Origin: Tetragonia tetragonoides
Lineage: Eukaryota > Streptophyta > Magnoliopsida > Caryophyllales > Aizoaceae
DNA: 64,000 bases
NCBI GenBank assembly: GCA_038025085.1
Contig: CM076145.1
Location: 13,613,000 to 13,676,999 of the forward strand
Reading direction: 5' to 3'
Shown: positions 55,178 through 64,000 of the stretch, in pieces
Layout: each line of letters begins with the position of its first letter
Numbering within the stretch: position 1 is the first letter of the stretch
Notes under the pieces: model-generated
What the model saw: the letters and a program-made list of their open reading frames with translations, nothing else
Databases searched by the model: none
What the model was told of the DNA's origin: nothing
Position numbers and translations under genes: made by a program

Positions 55178-57886
55178 ATGGCTCCTAAACTCAGAGGAGG
55201 TAGGAAAAGGAAGGGGCAAGAAATTGTTGTTCATGAGGCCCTGAATGTTTTCACTCGGGTTTTTGTTTTCGGTATACCCCATCACCGGGTGGGTGAGAGC
55301 CGGTTAGTCCAGGATGAGTTCACTTGTAGTGATTTTCATCCTACCGATCGTTGGGAGCCCAGCGATCTTGTTTTCAAGAAGAAGGAGCATTTGGTTACCG
55401 TTGGTACCAAATGTCGGGTACGTCAATTTTTTTGTTTTTGCTCTTTTACACTTAGAAAATCATGTGTAGGCAAACATAGAATCCCTAGGTTGAGAATTGT
55501 AGCGTAGCTAAATGTGGAAAAACCAATTTGCTTGAAAATGTTTTTCTAGTTAATTTGCGAATTCCCGTAGGACTCTCGTATTATATATGCATGTGAAGAA
55601 TGAATTTGCGTGAAATTCATCTTTAGTGGCGGAAAATAAATTTGTATATATCCTGTGAAAATGAACATGAGTGAAGTTTATTTTTGTTGTGTCGGTAAAT
55701 GGTTTCTTGAGTATATTTATGGAGAACAAACTTGTGTGAAATTTTCTCCCTTTAAAATTACTCTTGTCATATTGGTTTAGCTAAAATGCTAAATTTTTTG
55801 AATTGTAAAAATTTAGGACTAAACCGGAGACTAGTAGTTGTTACTAGGATCACCTAGCTAATCGTCTTGCAATTATTGTGTTGTTTAAGACGTCGACACC
55901 GCCATGCGGGGTTACGGTAGCCTTTCGGGTATCAAGAAAGCCCGTAGATACGTGACTCCTTCGGTTGACGCTATTGTGGAGAGTTTTGGCTTCGGTCACT
56001 TTTTAGCGTCCATTGCTTCTGCTGAGCGCTCCGACCACTTGCTGGTTAGGGGTCTTGCGGAGCGGTACTAGGATACTACCTATACCTCTCATTTTCCTAT
56101 GGGTGAGATCATGATCACCCCTTTCGAGTTTGGTCTCATTTCCGGGCTCCTTTGCACCGGTACTCCTATCACTTATGGAGATGTGAGCAGGGAGGTCATG
56201 GTGGAGTATTTGGTCATTTTGGGACCAACTGGGATGGTAGGGAATATGGTCGGACTGACGTCATGGTCCAGTTTTTGACCAACCCGAGGAAGTTGAAGAA
56301 GGTCACGGTGGAGCAGCACGCTCGTCTTTTCTTGGCCTATGTTCTTGCTTGTTCCGTCTTTTCGGATAAAGCTAGTAGGTACCATGTTCGCTATTTTACG
56401 TGCTTGCGGGATTTGGACAGAGTTGCGGAGTACAACTGGGGTCTTCCCGCGTACTCTTGTCTTCTACGGTGTTTGAGGCAGTCCAGCCGCCTCAGTGGAG
56501 AGGAGGGCTCGTCTCGCGTCTTCTTAGTCGGTTATTGGAAGGTTATGGAGGTAATTTCCTTTTACCCTTCTTATACTTTGTGTTTTTCGGCTCTTTATTA
56601 ATAATTTGTGCCTAATCCATGTACTTTGCATGTCTTAGATTTGGTTTTATGAGCATTTCTCCGGCCTTGCCCTTCTTCTCGAGACAGGGGATTTGTCTTT
56701 TCCAGCGATGCAGACCTGGAAGGGACAGGCATCTTGCCCATTTACTATGCTGCACGCCCTTAGGGAGGCGAAATATCCCTTGTCCGCTCAGGATGTAAGC
56801 AACTTTCCTTTGTGCTTCTTTTGTCCCTTTATCCTTTTGTGTGCTCATTCTTGCTTTTGCAGGTTGACTGGTTTCCCTGGACGGATTACCTCCCGGGTCT
56901 CTCGGATAGATTTTTGGGTGCTCGGGAGTATGACCAGAGGAGGATCCTTATTGAGGATCCTTTCGGTTTTGAGTGGTTTTTAGGAGAGAGACTGATTAGG
57001 CAGACTTTCTCCGATCTTCCGACTCCGAGGATTCCTTTGCATCCTCCGGATTCTATGCTTTATGTTCGTCACCTTATCCTGGAGCAGGTAAGGGCGGCTA
57101 CTGTTGGGGTAAATTCCCTTGAGTATTTGCTTCCGGCTGATCCTGAGGTGGATCTTATGGTGGCATATACTGATTTCGTGGAGGCTCGGTTGTGCCCCAA
57201 CTTCTCTACCGACCCGGTAAGTAATGTACTTTGTTTCCTAATTTCGTTAGGAAATTTAGTAATATGTCTAATATTTGTTGAGTCTTTTGTAGAGTGTTGC
57301 AAGTTCTTCGTCGTCTCATACGACTGCTTCTTCTTCGCGTCCTATTCTCCCTTCCATGTCGGTGGGTTACACAGGAGCGGACGGGTCTCCTCAGGTTATA
57401 CAGATTCCTGAGTTTCGCGGCCCTGATGAGGAGGTCGAGGGATTGCCTCTACCAGCTGGTTGTAGGGATTGACTCTTTTTTTTATGTGCACAATTGGATG
57501 CTGCGGAGACGTGGAAGATCTATAGAGGCATGCATGCCTTTAAGAGTCTGATTTCCAAATTCATGTCTCAGAGTGTATGCACGAGTCGTCGGTCCGACGT
57601 TCGAGAGGTATGTTCATTTCAAGTAATAGTGCTATCATATGCCCATGTATCCTCCCATCCCTCCAAGGGGTTCTTAGAGTCAGGAGAGTACGGGGTATGG
57701 CGGCTATCCGGCACGTCGGAGCCACCTCGTCATTCACTGGATCCCGCTTACTTGACGGGTTCATTATTTGCTTTTGACCCTAGAGCTTGGGCGATGTCTC
57801 AGCCCGGTTCTTCAGGTGCTCCATCATTGAGTGGGCCCAGAGAGTCACCTCAGGCGGGTCCGAGTACTGGCGAAGATGGTCAGTGA
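55178..57886 (+). pseudogene. TAT3 antisense gene 2: spliced PMD protein
   Basis: Starts MAPKLRGGRKRKGQE at 55178; exon 1 ends at 55418 (GTACGT). Exon 2, from roughly 55900 to 56548, holds the PMD core: FGFGHFLASIASAERSD, FPMGEIMITPFEFGLISGLL, FLAYVLACSVFSDKA, LRDLDRVAEYNWGLPAYS and YWKVMEV. A TAG at about 56069 (Trp expected) and a frame change near 56230 break it. Exon 3 (56640-56791) reads IWFYEHFSGLALL. Exon 4 (56862-57217) reads VDWFPWTDYLPG and FEWFLGERLIRQTF. Smaller C-terminal exons follow, ending Pro/Ser-rich with TGA 57884-57886. Introns start GTAATT, GTAAGC and GTAAGT. Same family and position as in TAT1/TAT2. PMD proteins are linked to silencing; an anti-silencing or nuclear role for the element is inference. 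Confidence 0.75.
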
Positions 57887-58349
57887 TATTTGTTGTAGTG
57901 CAATTTTGAACTTTCGGGCTTGTATTAAACCTGTTACAAATTATCGCATTTTATTCACGCACAAAAATATCACGCAAATGCCCATATGCAAGCTAATCAA
58001 CTAGTTTCCGAGTGGAAAATCACAAATCACGACATTTGGGGTACCCCTTCTCCTAAAAAAAAATAAAGTAAAGAATAGAAAAAGATAATTAAAGGGGAAA
58101 ATATTAATAAAGGAAACCAGAAAATAAAAGGAATAAAAGTAGAACTTGATAATCAAGATAAAAAGAAGGAAAGAAAATAAAAGGAAATAAATAGAAAAGT
58201 GGCAAGAGCCAAAATTCAAGGTAAGAAAAATATACGGAAAGGATTCCAAGATCTGTCCAAGTGGGAATTAGGAAGGTAGAGCCCTGTCAAATGTGCGATC
58301 GGGTGGACCGAGGTCTTTCGCGAAGAGCACATCAGACGCCTATACAGGG
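57887..58349. other. Region between the two TAT3 antisense genes
   Basis: Noncoding, strongly A-rich on the plus strand (58050-58220). It must hold the end of the PMD transcript; no unambiguous signal was chosen. No RNA gene was seen. Confidence 0.6.
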
Positions 58350-58575
58350 TGACCGCTAGAGCTCCTAGCGGCTGTGCTAGAGTTCTAGCGGTTGCCGCTT
58401 GGGCTTGCGGTTTGGCCGCTTATCCTAGCGGTCAAGCTGCTTGCTGGAGCGGCTAAGCCGCCTGTCCTAGCGGCTTGCCGTCTGGACCAGCTTCATGGCC
58501 GCCTGTCCAGTTTTTCGTCGGTTGTCTGAATTTTCTTAATTTTTCGACGAGAATCCAACCGTAGCCTCTATACAG
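58350..58575 (+). promoter_or_regulatory. Promoter region of TAT3 antisense gene 1
   Basis: Array of CCTAGCGGCTG, TCTAGCGGTTGCCGCTTGG, GAGCGGCTAAGCCGCC and similar motifs at 58350-58505. A weak TATA-like CTATACAG follows at about 58567, some 100 bp before the coding start. This repeats the order seen before every Tat promoter here. Confidence 0.6.
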
Positions 58576-58664
58576 TTGGGTTTCTTTCTCTTCTCTTCTC
58601 ACCACTTGCTTTGAGCCTTTAGAGAGAGAATTCCTTGAGAGAAAATGCTTAATCTTAACAATGG

Positions 58665-60216
58665 GTGAACTTTTATGATGTTTTTGATATTTGGCTGGCT
58701 TCTATGACTATAGAGGAGAGGTTAGAGCTTACTCCCTTCCACCTCAATGCCTTCTTTCACCTTAAACAAGTCAAGATTTTGTGGGATTTCCTTCATGCTT
58801 CCATTGAGTTTTGGGACTCCAAATTCCATGTCTTCCGTTTCAGCTATCATGAGATGTGTCCTTTGGTGGAGGAGTTCTTCGATATAATTGTCTTTCCAAC
58901 CGAAAGCCCTCCCGCCGTTCCTTACTTGGGGAATGCTTTTGTAGGGGATTTTCAGAGGTACCTTGGGTTGTCTCCCCGCCAAGCGGGTCAAGTGCTTCAT
59001 GGTGAGGATGTTGATCTTGCCAAGCTTGTAACTTTCTTCACCTCCAAGGCCCAGGGTGCGATGGATATGAGGTACAAGAAACGTGCCTTTGTATTTTGCC
59101 TCCTCCATCGTTATTTGTTTGTTGGTGGTAATGAAGATGCTCTTATTCCATCCGAAAAGAAGCTTACCATCAACAGGGGCAAAGCTTGTCTTCTTATGGT
59201 GACCGAGCAAATACAGTGGGATAGCTCTCCTATGCACTTGGTCGTGGGATAGACAATCCTTGCTTTAGATAGGCTCAAGAGCAATCCTCAAGAGTCCTTC
59301 ACCGGGATCTCTTTACTCCTTCAAGTAAGTATTGTGATAAAGCCTTAATCTTTGTGGATTTAACTTTATTTTGGTGAAATTCTCATCTTGTATTGACTTG
59401 AATTTTTCTTGTTTTGTTTTTGTGCAGATATGGCTTCAACAGAGACTCCACTTACTTGAGGCCCCAATAAACACAAGGAAGTTCCTCCCTAAACATTTTT
59501 CGGCAAGGCGTCAAAAGTTCTCTGAATCCTCTCAGGAGGAGTGGATAGCATACGTCTACACCAACATCCAACCGGCTTGGTTTGTCCCGTGGTGGCGTAC
59601 TATCAAGATCGTAGGGTGCAGTGAGAATGTTCCCTTTACGAGGATCATTGGTTTGTATACTTTGACATTCTTCCTGCCGAACCGCCTCCTCCGCCAATAT
59701 GGCGTAAGGCAAAGGATCCCGAATGTATGTTGCGATCCTCCTTTCCAAAGGCCCTTAACATCCGCCTTGGTGTCTAATTGGGAACGACATTGGAACCGTC
59801 TCCAAGTGTGGACTAAGCCGGTATAGCCGCATTCAAACGGGTTGTCTAGCTTTTACGAGGAGCGGATTTGGAGCTGTGACCATCAAGTCAGCCAAAGGCT
59901 TCCAGAGGAGGAAAAGGAGTTGTTCAAGGCCCGTAAATATGATGAGCCAAGCGGTGTAAGGATAACTCCAATAGATAGGCCCACTAAACCTTCCAAGCCC
60001 CAAACTAAGGGTAAGGGAAAAGGCAAGGCAAAGGCCCAATCTAAGAAAAGGAAGAATCCGGCCCACTCGGCCAAACCAATAGCTCCAAATAGGCCCAATG
60101 ATCACGAGGCCTCTTCTAGCTATGGTAGGGAAAGATGGGCTCCAAAAGAACTAATGGAACTCGATGAGCCTAGCGAACCCGTCCAAGAGCCCAAAGTCAA
60201 AGACAAGGAGGAATAG
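58665..60216 (+). pseudogene. TAT3 antisense gene 1: PMD-like (probably DUF7745), with an intron
   Basis: The homologous frame opens at 58665 with GTG. An ATG four bases upstream (58661) is in another frame, and the first in-frame ATG is 58704 (MTIEERLEL), so the start is uncertain. Blocks parallel TAT1: MTIEERLEL, FWDSKFHVFRFS, EMCPLVEEF, AFVFCLLHRYLF and SPMHLVVG. A TAG at 59250-59252 precedes TILALDRLK. An intron with GTAAGT (59325) and TTTGTGCAG (to 59427) interrupts LLLQ/IWLQ; TAT1 and TAT2 have none there. Exon 2 reads GLYTLTFFLPNRLLRQYG and reaches a TAG at 59824, after which the same frame continues open to 60216 with a Lys-rich tail (KGKGKGKAKAQSKKRK) that looks like a nuclear localisation signal. 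Confidence 0.75.
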
Positions 60217-60476
60217 TCCACCTCTAGTTGTCTAGCAAGTCTTGTCCTTTTTGCTTAGTAGTAAAATTTAAATAACGGGTTTGCATGCCCAAGAAGATGC
60301 AGTTTAGAATTTCCCTTTTATTTGTTTATTATTTTTGCACTCCCTTTTTTTTTATTAGAGCATGTAATGGACTTTATCCATAATAATGAAAGACTTTCTA
60401 TTTTTTGCATTAATCGAATGGATCAAAACTCCCTCTAGAGATTTATTTTATTAAAGTAGTCGGGCCCAAGTTATAT
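60217..60476. other. TAT3 spacer downstream of antisense gene 1
   Basis: Noncoding, AT-rich. AATAATGAAAG at about 60381 could serve as the polyadenylation signal of the plus-strand gene. Nothing else was recognised. Confidence 0.5.
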
Positions 60477-60541
60477 GGGTTACCTACATATCCATGCGGA
60501 ATCAGGCCAATGTAGTTAGTAAAACCAAATCTCGTTGTTTT

Positions 60542-60600
<59 letters not shown>
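60477..60600 (-). other. TAT3 conserved noncoding block plus 58-base homopolymer
   Basis: On the minus strand, the pol end is followed by A58 (T run 60543-60600) and then a block with ACTACATTGGCCTGATTCC and GATATGTAGGTAACCC (60520 down to 60477). It matches the TAT1 and TAT2 blocks despite strong divergence elsewhere. The run length may be affected by assembly. Confidence 0.7.
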
Positions 60601-60683
60601 CGGTCGTGGGTCCCATGTGGATAAGCTTGACCGATTTTGACTTGGATTTGGTGCCTTAGTGCGCTCTCTCAAAGATTTAACAT

Positions 60684-63600
60684 TTATGCATAGAATCGCT
60701 TAATTTGGTCCATATTTGTGAGTTGGGTGAACTGGTTGCCGTCTAAATCTATTAGCTTTACCGCACCACCGGATAATATTGTCTTGATAATCTATGGGCC
60801 GGCCCAATCAGCCTTGAACTTTCCCCGAGGGTCGACTACAATTAGTCTTACCTCTTTTAGGACTAAGTCTCCTTCTTTTAGTCCTCTAGCCTTGAATCGT
60901 TGATCAAAATGCATTGCCATCCTTGCTTGGTAGACGTGACCATAATGTAGGGCATTTAGTCGTCTTTCATCTAATAAGATCAACTGGTCATATCGGGCCT
61001 GGACCCAATCCACTTTGGGTAATTCACTTTCCAAAGCTATCCTTAAGAGGGGATTTCTACCTCGACTGGGAGTACTGCCTCCATTCCTTATACTAAAGAA
61101 TAAGGTGTTGCTCCTATTGAGGATCGAATAGTGGTTCTATATCCCCATAAGCGAGTTGTAGTTTGTCGGGCCAATCCTCGTAGTTTTCCGTCATTTTAGC
61201 TATCATTTGCTTCACGTTCTTGTTTGCGTATTCTACGGCTCCATTCGTTTGTGGCCTGTAAGGTGAACACTGTCGATGTTGAATTTTAAACTTTGTGAAA
61301 AGCTCGGCAACATCCTTTTTGAATTGGGACCCGTGATCACTTATGATTTCGTGGGGTACCCCATATCTGGTAATGATGTTGTCATGTATGAACTTTGCCA
61401 CGTGTTTCGACGCTATTCTTGCGTATGAACGAGCTTCCACCCATTTCGTGAAATAGTCTATCGCGACTAGTATGTATTCATGGCCTCCTTTTCCTGTAGG
61501 GGTGATTTTTCCAATGATGTCAATACCCCATGTAGAGAACGGCCATGGTGAAGTGAATGTATGTAGAGGAGTAGGGGGTCTATGTTGTAACTTGGCGTGG
61601 AATTGGCAGCGTGTGCACTTTCTCACGTATTCGATGCAATCATTTTCCATCGTAGTCCAATAGTATCCTTGTCTTAGGATCTTCTTGACCAGGGTGATTC
61701 CATTCATATGGGGACCACATACGCCATTATGTATCTCGTTTATGACTTTGATGACATCACATTCCTTCAAGCATAGAAGACTTAACCCTTGTGGTGTCTT
61801 TTTATAAAGATTGCCTTGCATATGTATGTATTGTGCGGCTAGTCTTCTAATAGCTCTTTGTGCCCTAGGTGTTGATTGTGGAGAGTAATCACCTTTGGCG
61901 AGTAGATTGAGAATGTCGGTAAACCATTCCTCCTCTTCCTCCTCATTGGCGAGTACTTCCAGTGCATTATAAAAGGCGGGCTCAGTGCGCCTTCGAATGT
62001 GAATGGGCATGGAGATTACATCATCTGGAATATTTATCATGGAGGCCATTGTTGCTAAGGCGTCCGCGAATTGGTTGTCATCTCTATTTGGCTATCTTTT
62101 CAAGATATTCCTGGTATGGGGCGAGGGATTCGCTTTTCACTTTTCACTTTTTGGAGACTTGGTTTATGATGAGAGTTGAATCTCCGTATACCTTTAGATC
62201 CTTAATTTGTAGTTCTATTGTCGTTTCTAAACCAATGATGCATGCTTCATATTCGGCGTCGTTGTTGGTTACCTCATGGTCTAATTTGACGGCTATGGGA
62301 GTATGTGCGCCTTCGGGGCTGACTAATAGTACTCCTACGCCATAACCTTTTTGGTTTGATGTGCCGTCAAAGTATAACTGCCAAGTGGTTTCTTCGACAC
62401 TCATTATTCCTTCGTCGGGAAAGTCATGGGTAGCATCTTCGTTAGTAACTAGGTTTTCAGCAAGATGTTCAGAAATGGCATGTCCTTTGATCGCCTTTTG
62501 GTGTTCAAAAGTTAGATCGAATTCTGAAAGCATGACAGTCCATTTTGCTATCCTTCCACTAAGGATGGGTTTTTCGAACCAGTATTTTAGTGGATTCATC
62601 CGTGATTTTATATGGAAGGAGTGTTGTAGCATGTAGTGTCGAAGCTTCTTTGTTGCAGTGACCAATGTGAGACACGTTTTCTCTAGTGTGGAGTAGCGCC
62701 TTTCATACTCTAGGAATTTCTTGCTAAGGTAGTATATTTCCTTTTCATCATTCTCCACGTTTTGGGCCAACATAGCACCCATGGCGATTTCTGTGACTGT
62801 TAGGTATAGCATAAGTTGTTTTCCCAGAATTGTCGAACCAATACGGGTAGATTAGCTAAGTATTTCTTAATCTTGTCAAAGGCTTGTTGGCATTGATCAT
62901 CCCAGGTAGATTTAGTGTCCTTTTTGAGCTTTTTGAAGATGGGCTCCCATGTAATAGTCAATTTGGATATGAATCGACTTATATATTAGAGTCGTCCTAG
63001 GAATCCTCTTATCTCCTTTTCATTTTTGGGAGATGGCATGTCTCTTATAGCTTTGATTTTGGTAGGATCAATTTCAATGCCTCTTGTGCTTATGACGAAT
63101 CCTAAGAGCTTGCCCGAAGTTACTCCAAATGCGCACTTTTGAGGATTCAATCTCATATTGTAGTTCCGAAGCCTGTCAAAGAATTTCTTTAGAGAGGGTA
63201 TATGTCCTTCTCTCTCCTTGGATTTGATGATCATATCGTCCACGTACACCTCGGCTTCCTTGTGCATCATGTCATATAGAAGGGAAGTTGGGGTTCTTTG
63301 GTATGTTGCTCCCGCATTCTTCAACCTGAAAGGTATGACGGTATAACAATATGTCCCCCATTGGGTTATGAAAGTGATTTTCTCCATATCTTCCTCGGCC
63401 ATTTGTATTTGGTTATACCCTGCATAGCCATCCATGAATGATAAGAGGGCATGTCCTGCGGTATTATCCACCAGTACGTCTATATGCGGTTAGGGAAAGT
63501 CGTCCTTTGGACTTGCCTTGTTTTTATCTCTAAAATAAACGCACATCCTTACTTTGCCATCCTTTTTTGGAACGGGCACTATGTTAGCAACCCATTCTGG

Positions 63601-63965
63601 ATATTGAGCAATTCTAATAAAACCTGCGGTGAGCTGTTTCTGCACCTCTTCTTTTATTTTCAGTGTCCACTCAGGTTTATTCTACGAAATTTTTGCTTCA
63701 CTGGTTTTGAATCCGGATTGAGCGGTATTGTATGCTGTGCTATCTCACGACTTATTCCCGGCATATCTTTGTAGGACCAAGCGAAAACAACTATGTATTC
63801 TTTTAAGAGATTTATAAAGCTTTCTCGCTCTTTGGGAGTTAACGATAAGCCAATGCGCACCTGGCGCGGCTCTTGATCGTTTGCAAGACTTATTAATTCT
63901 GTTTCTTCCACAATTGAAGTCTTTTGTTCATGCTCTAATAGTGCTTTAGTTACTTCTTTGGGCAA
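60684..63965 (-). pseudogene. TAT3 pol: RT, RNase H, archaeal-type RNase H, integrase
   Basis: Reading leftward. Pre-RT linker and RT start (LTPKERESFINLLKEY, VFAWSYKDMPGI). RT: VPKKDGKVRMCV, a TAA within DFPxPHID (about 63495), YAGYNQIQM, and YVDDMIIKS with catalytic Asp pair at about 63235-63246. A broken stretch lies at 62820-62995. Ty3 RNase H is partial (YYLSKKFLEYERRYSTLEKTC). The second, archaeal-type RNase H has LYFDGTS, EYEACIIGLE and VYGDSTLI (Asp, Glu, Asp), a mark of the Tat lineage. A TTTTCAC duplication near 62135 shifts the frame. Integrase: HNGVCGPHMN, CTRCQ, Asp in DIIGKIT, Asp in SDHGSQF, Glu in NGAVEYANKN. A frameshift at about 61150 and several stops precede LKEGDLVLKEV and the end at TAA 60684. 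Nonfunctional as read. Confidence 0.85.
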
Positions 63966-64000
63966 TTCTTGTTCATCTTTTTAATTATTAGCTACTAAGT

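Larger units (their letters stand above)
52523..64000 (-). mobile_element. TAT3: divergent Tat/Ogre element, minus strand, right part off-window
   Basis: 3' LTR at the left, pol reading leftward from the right edge, two antisense genes on the plus strand between them. Dual RNase H and integrase wording place it in Tat. It is clearly diverged from TAT1/TAT2 at protein level but has the same gene order. The 5' LTR, gag and protease lie beyond 64000, so the candidate TSD (tagat at 52518-52522) cannot be checked. Confidence 0.88.

Noticed and set aside
57901..58250. A-rich stretch suggesting a retroposed gene tail
   Set aside because: No TSD or SINE/LINE features were found; the equivalent interval between the antisense genes is also low-complexity in TAT1 and TAT2.

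Overview
The window is plant nuclear DNA, almost certainly repeat-dense angiosperm heterochromatin. I found no host gene, tRNA or rRNA. Essentially every base belongs to a stack of nested LTR retrotransposons, solved here from LTR ends, target-site duplications (TSDs), primer-binding sites and protein motifs. The lineages (Tekay/Del chromovirus, CRM chromovirus, Tat/Ogre-type Ty3) are plant-specific; species cannot be read from the sequence.

Nesting order. The oldest layer is a Tekay-type element, TK1 (+ strand), from base 1 (its 5' end is off-window) to 52522, where its 3' LTR is interrupted. Four elements sit in TK1: TAT1 (897-28079, TSD atggt), CRM1 (30280-36092, minus strand, TSD cgatc), TAT2 (36211-48948, TSD atacg) and TAT3 (from 52523 past the right edge, minus strand). 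TAT1 itself holds a second complete Tekay element, TK2 (2571-14901), in its leader and a divergent solo Tat LTR (24220-25758) in its 3' untranslated region. The 3' LTR of TK2 holds a 595-bp hAT-type non-autonomous DNA transposon (12428-13022).

Layout. 1-896 TK1 ORF0 remnant; 897-2570 TAT1 5' LTR and leader; 2571-14901 TK2; 14907-28079 rest of TAT1 (gag relic, integrase, two antisense genes, solo LTR, tandem repeats, 3' LTR); 28080-30279 TK1 gag and protease; 30280-36092 CRM1; 36093-36210 TK1 reverse transcriptase (RT) scrap; 36211-48948 TAT2; 48949-52522 TK1 RT to chromodomain and 3' LTR; 52523-64000 TAT3.

The most interesting theme is the Tat elements. All three, including the strongly diverged TAT3, carry the same two intact-looking or decayed genes antisense to pol, between pol and the 3' LTR: a spliced plant mobile domain (PMD) gene and a second PMD-like gene that I believe corresponds to Pfam DUF7745. 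The second gene has its own TATA box, a good start context in TAT1 and an AATAAA signal in TAT1/TAT2. The LTR promoter and both antisense promoters are each preceded by a GC-rich array of short inverted AGCGGC/GCCGCT motifs. A roughly 45-bp noncoding block after the pol stop and a stem-loop-forming block in the LTRs are also conserved. TAT1 and TAT2 have lost RT and RNase H through different deletions yet keep the antisense genes. Both Tekay copies carry an unrecognised sense ORF (ORF0) upstream of gag and share the same in-frame stop between the two gag zinc knuckles. CRM1 is the best preserved element: 661-bp LTRs with about 16 differences and coding regions broken only by two single-base lesions next to homopolymers.
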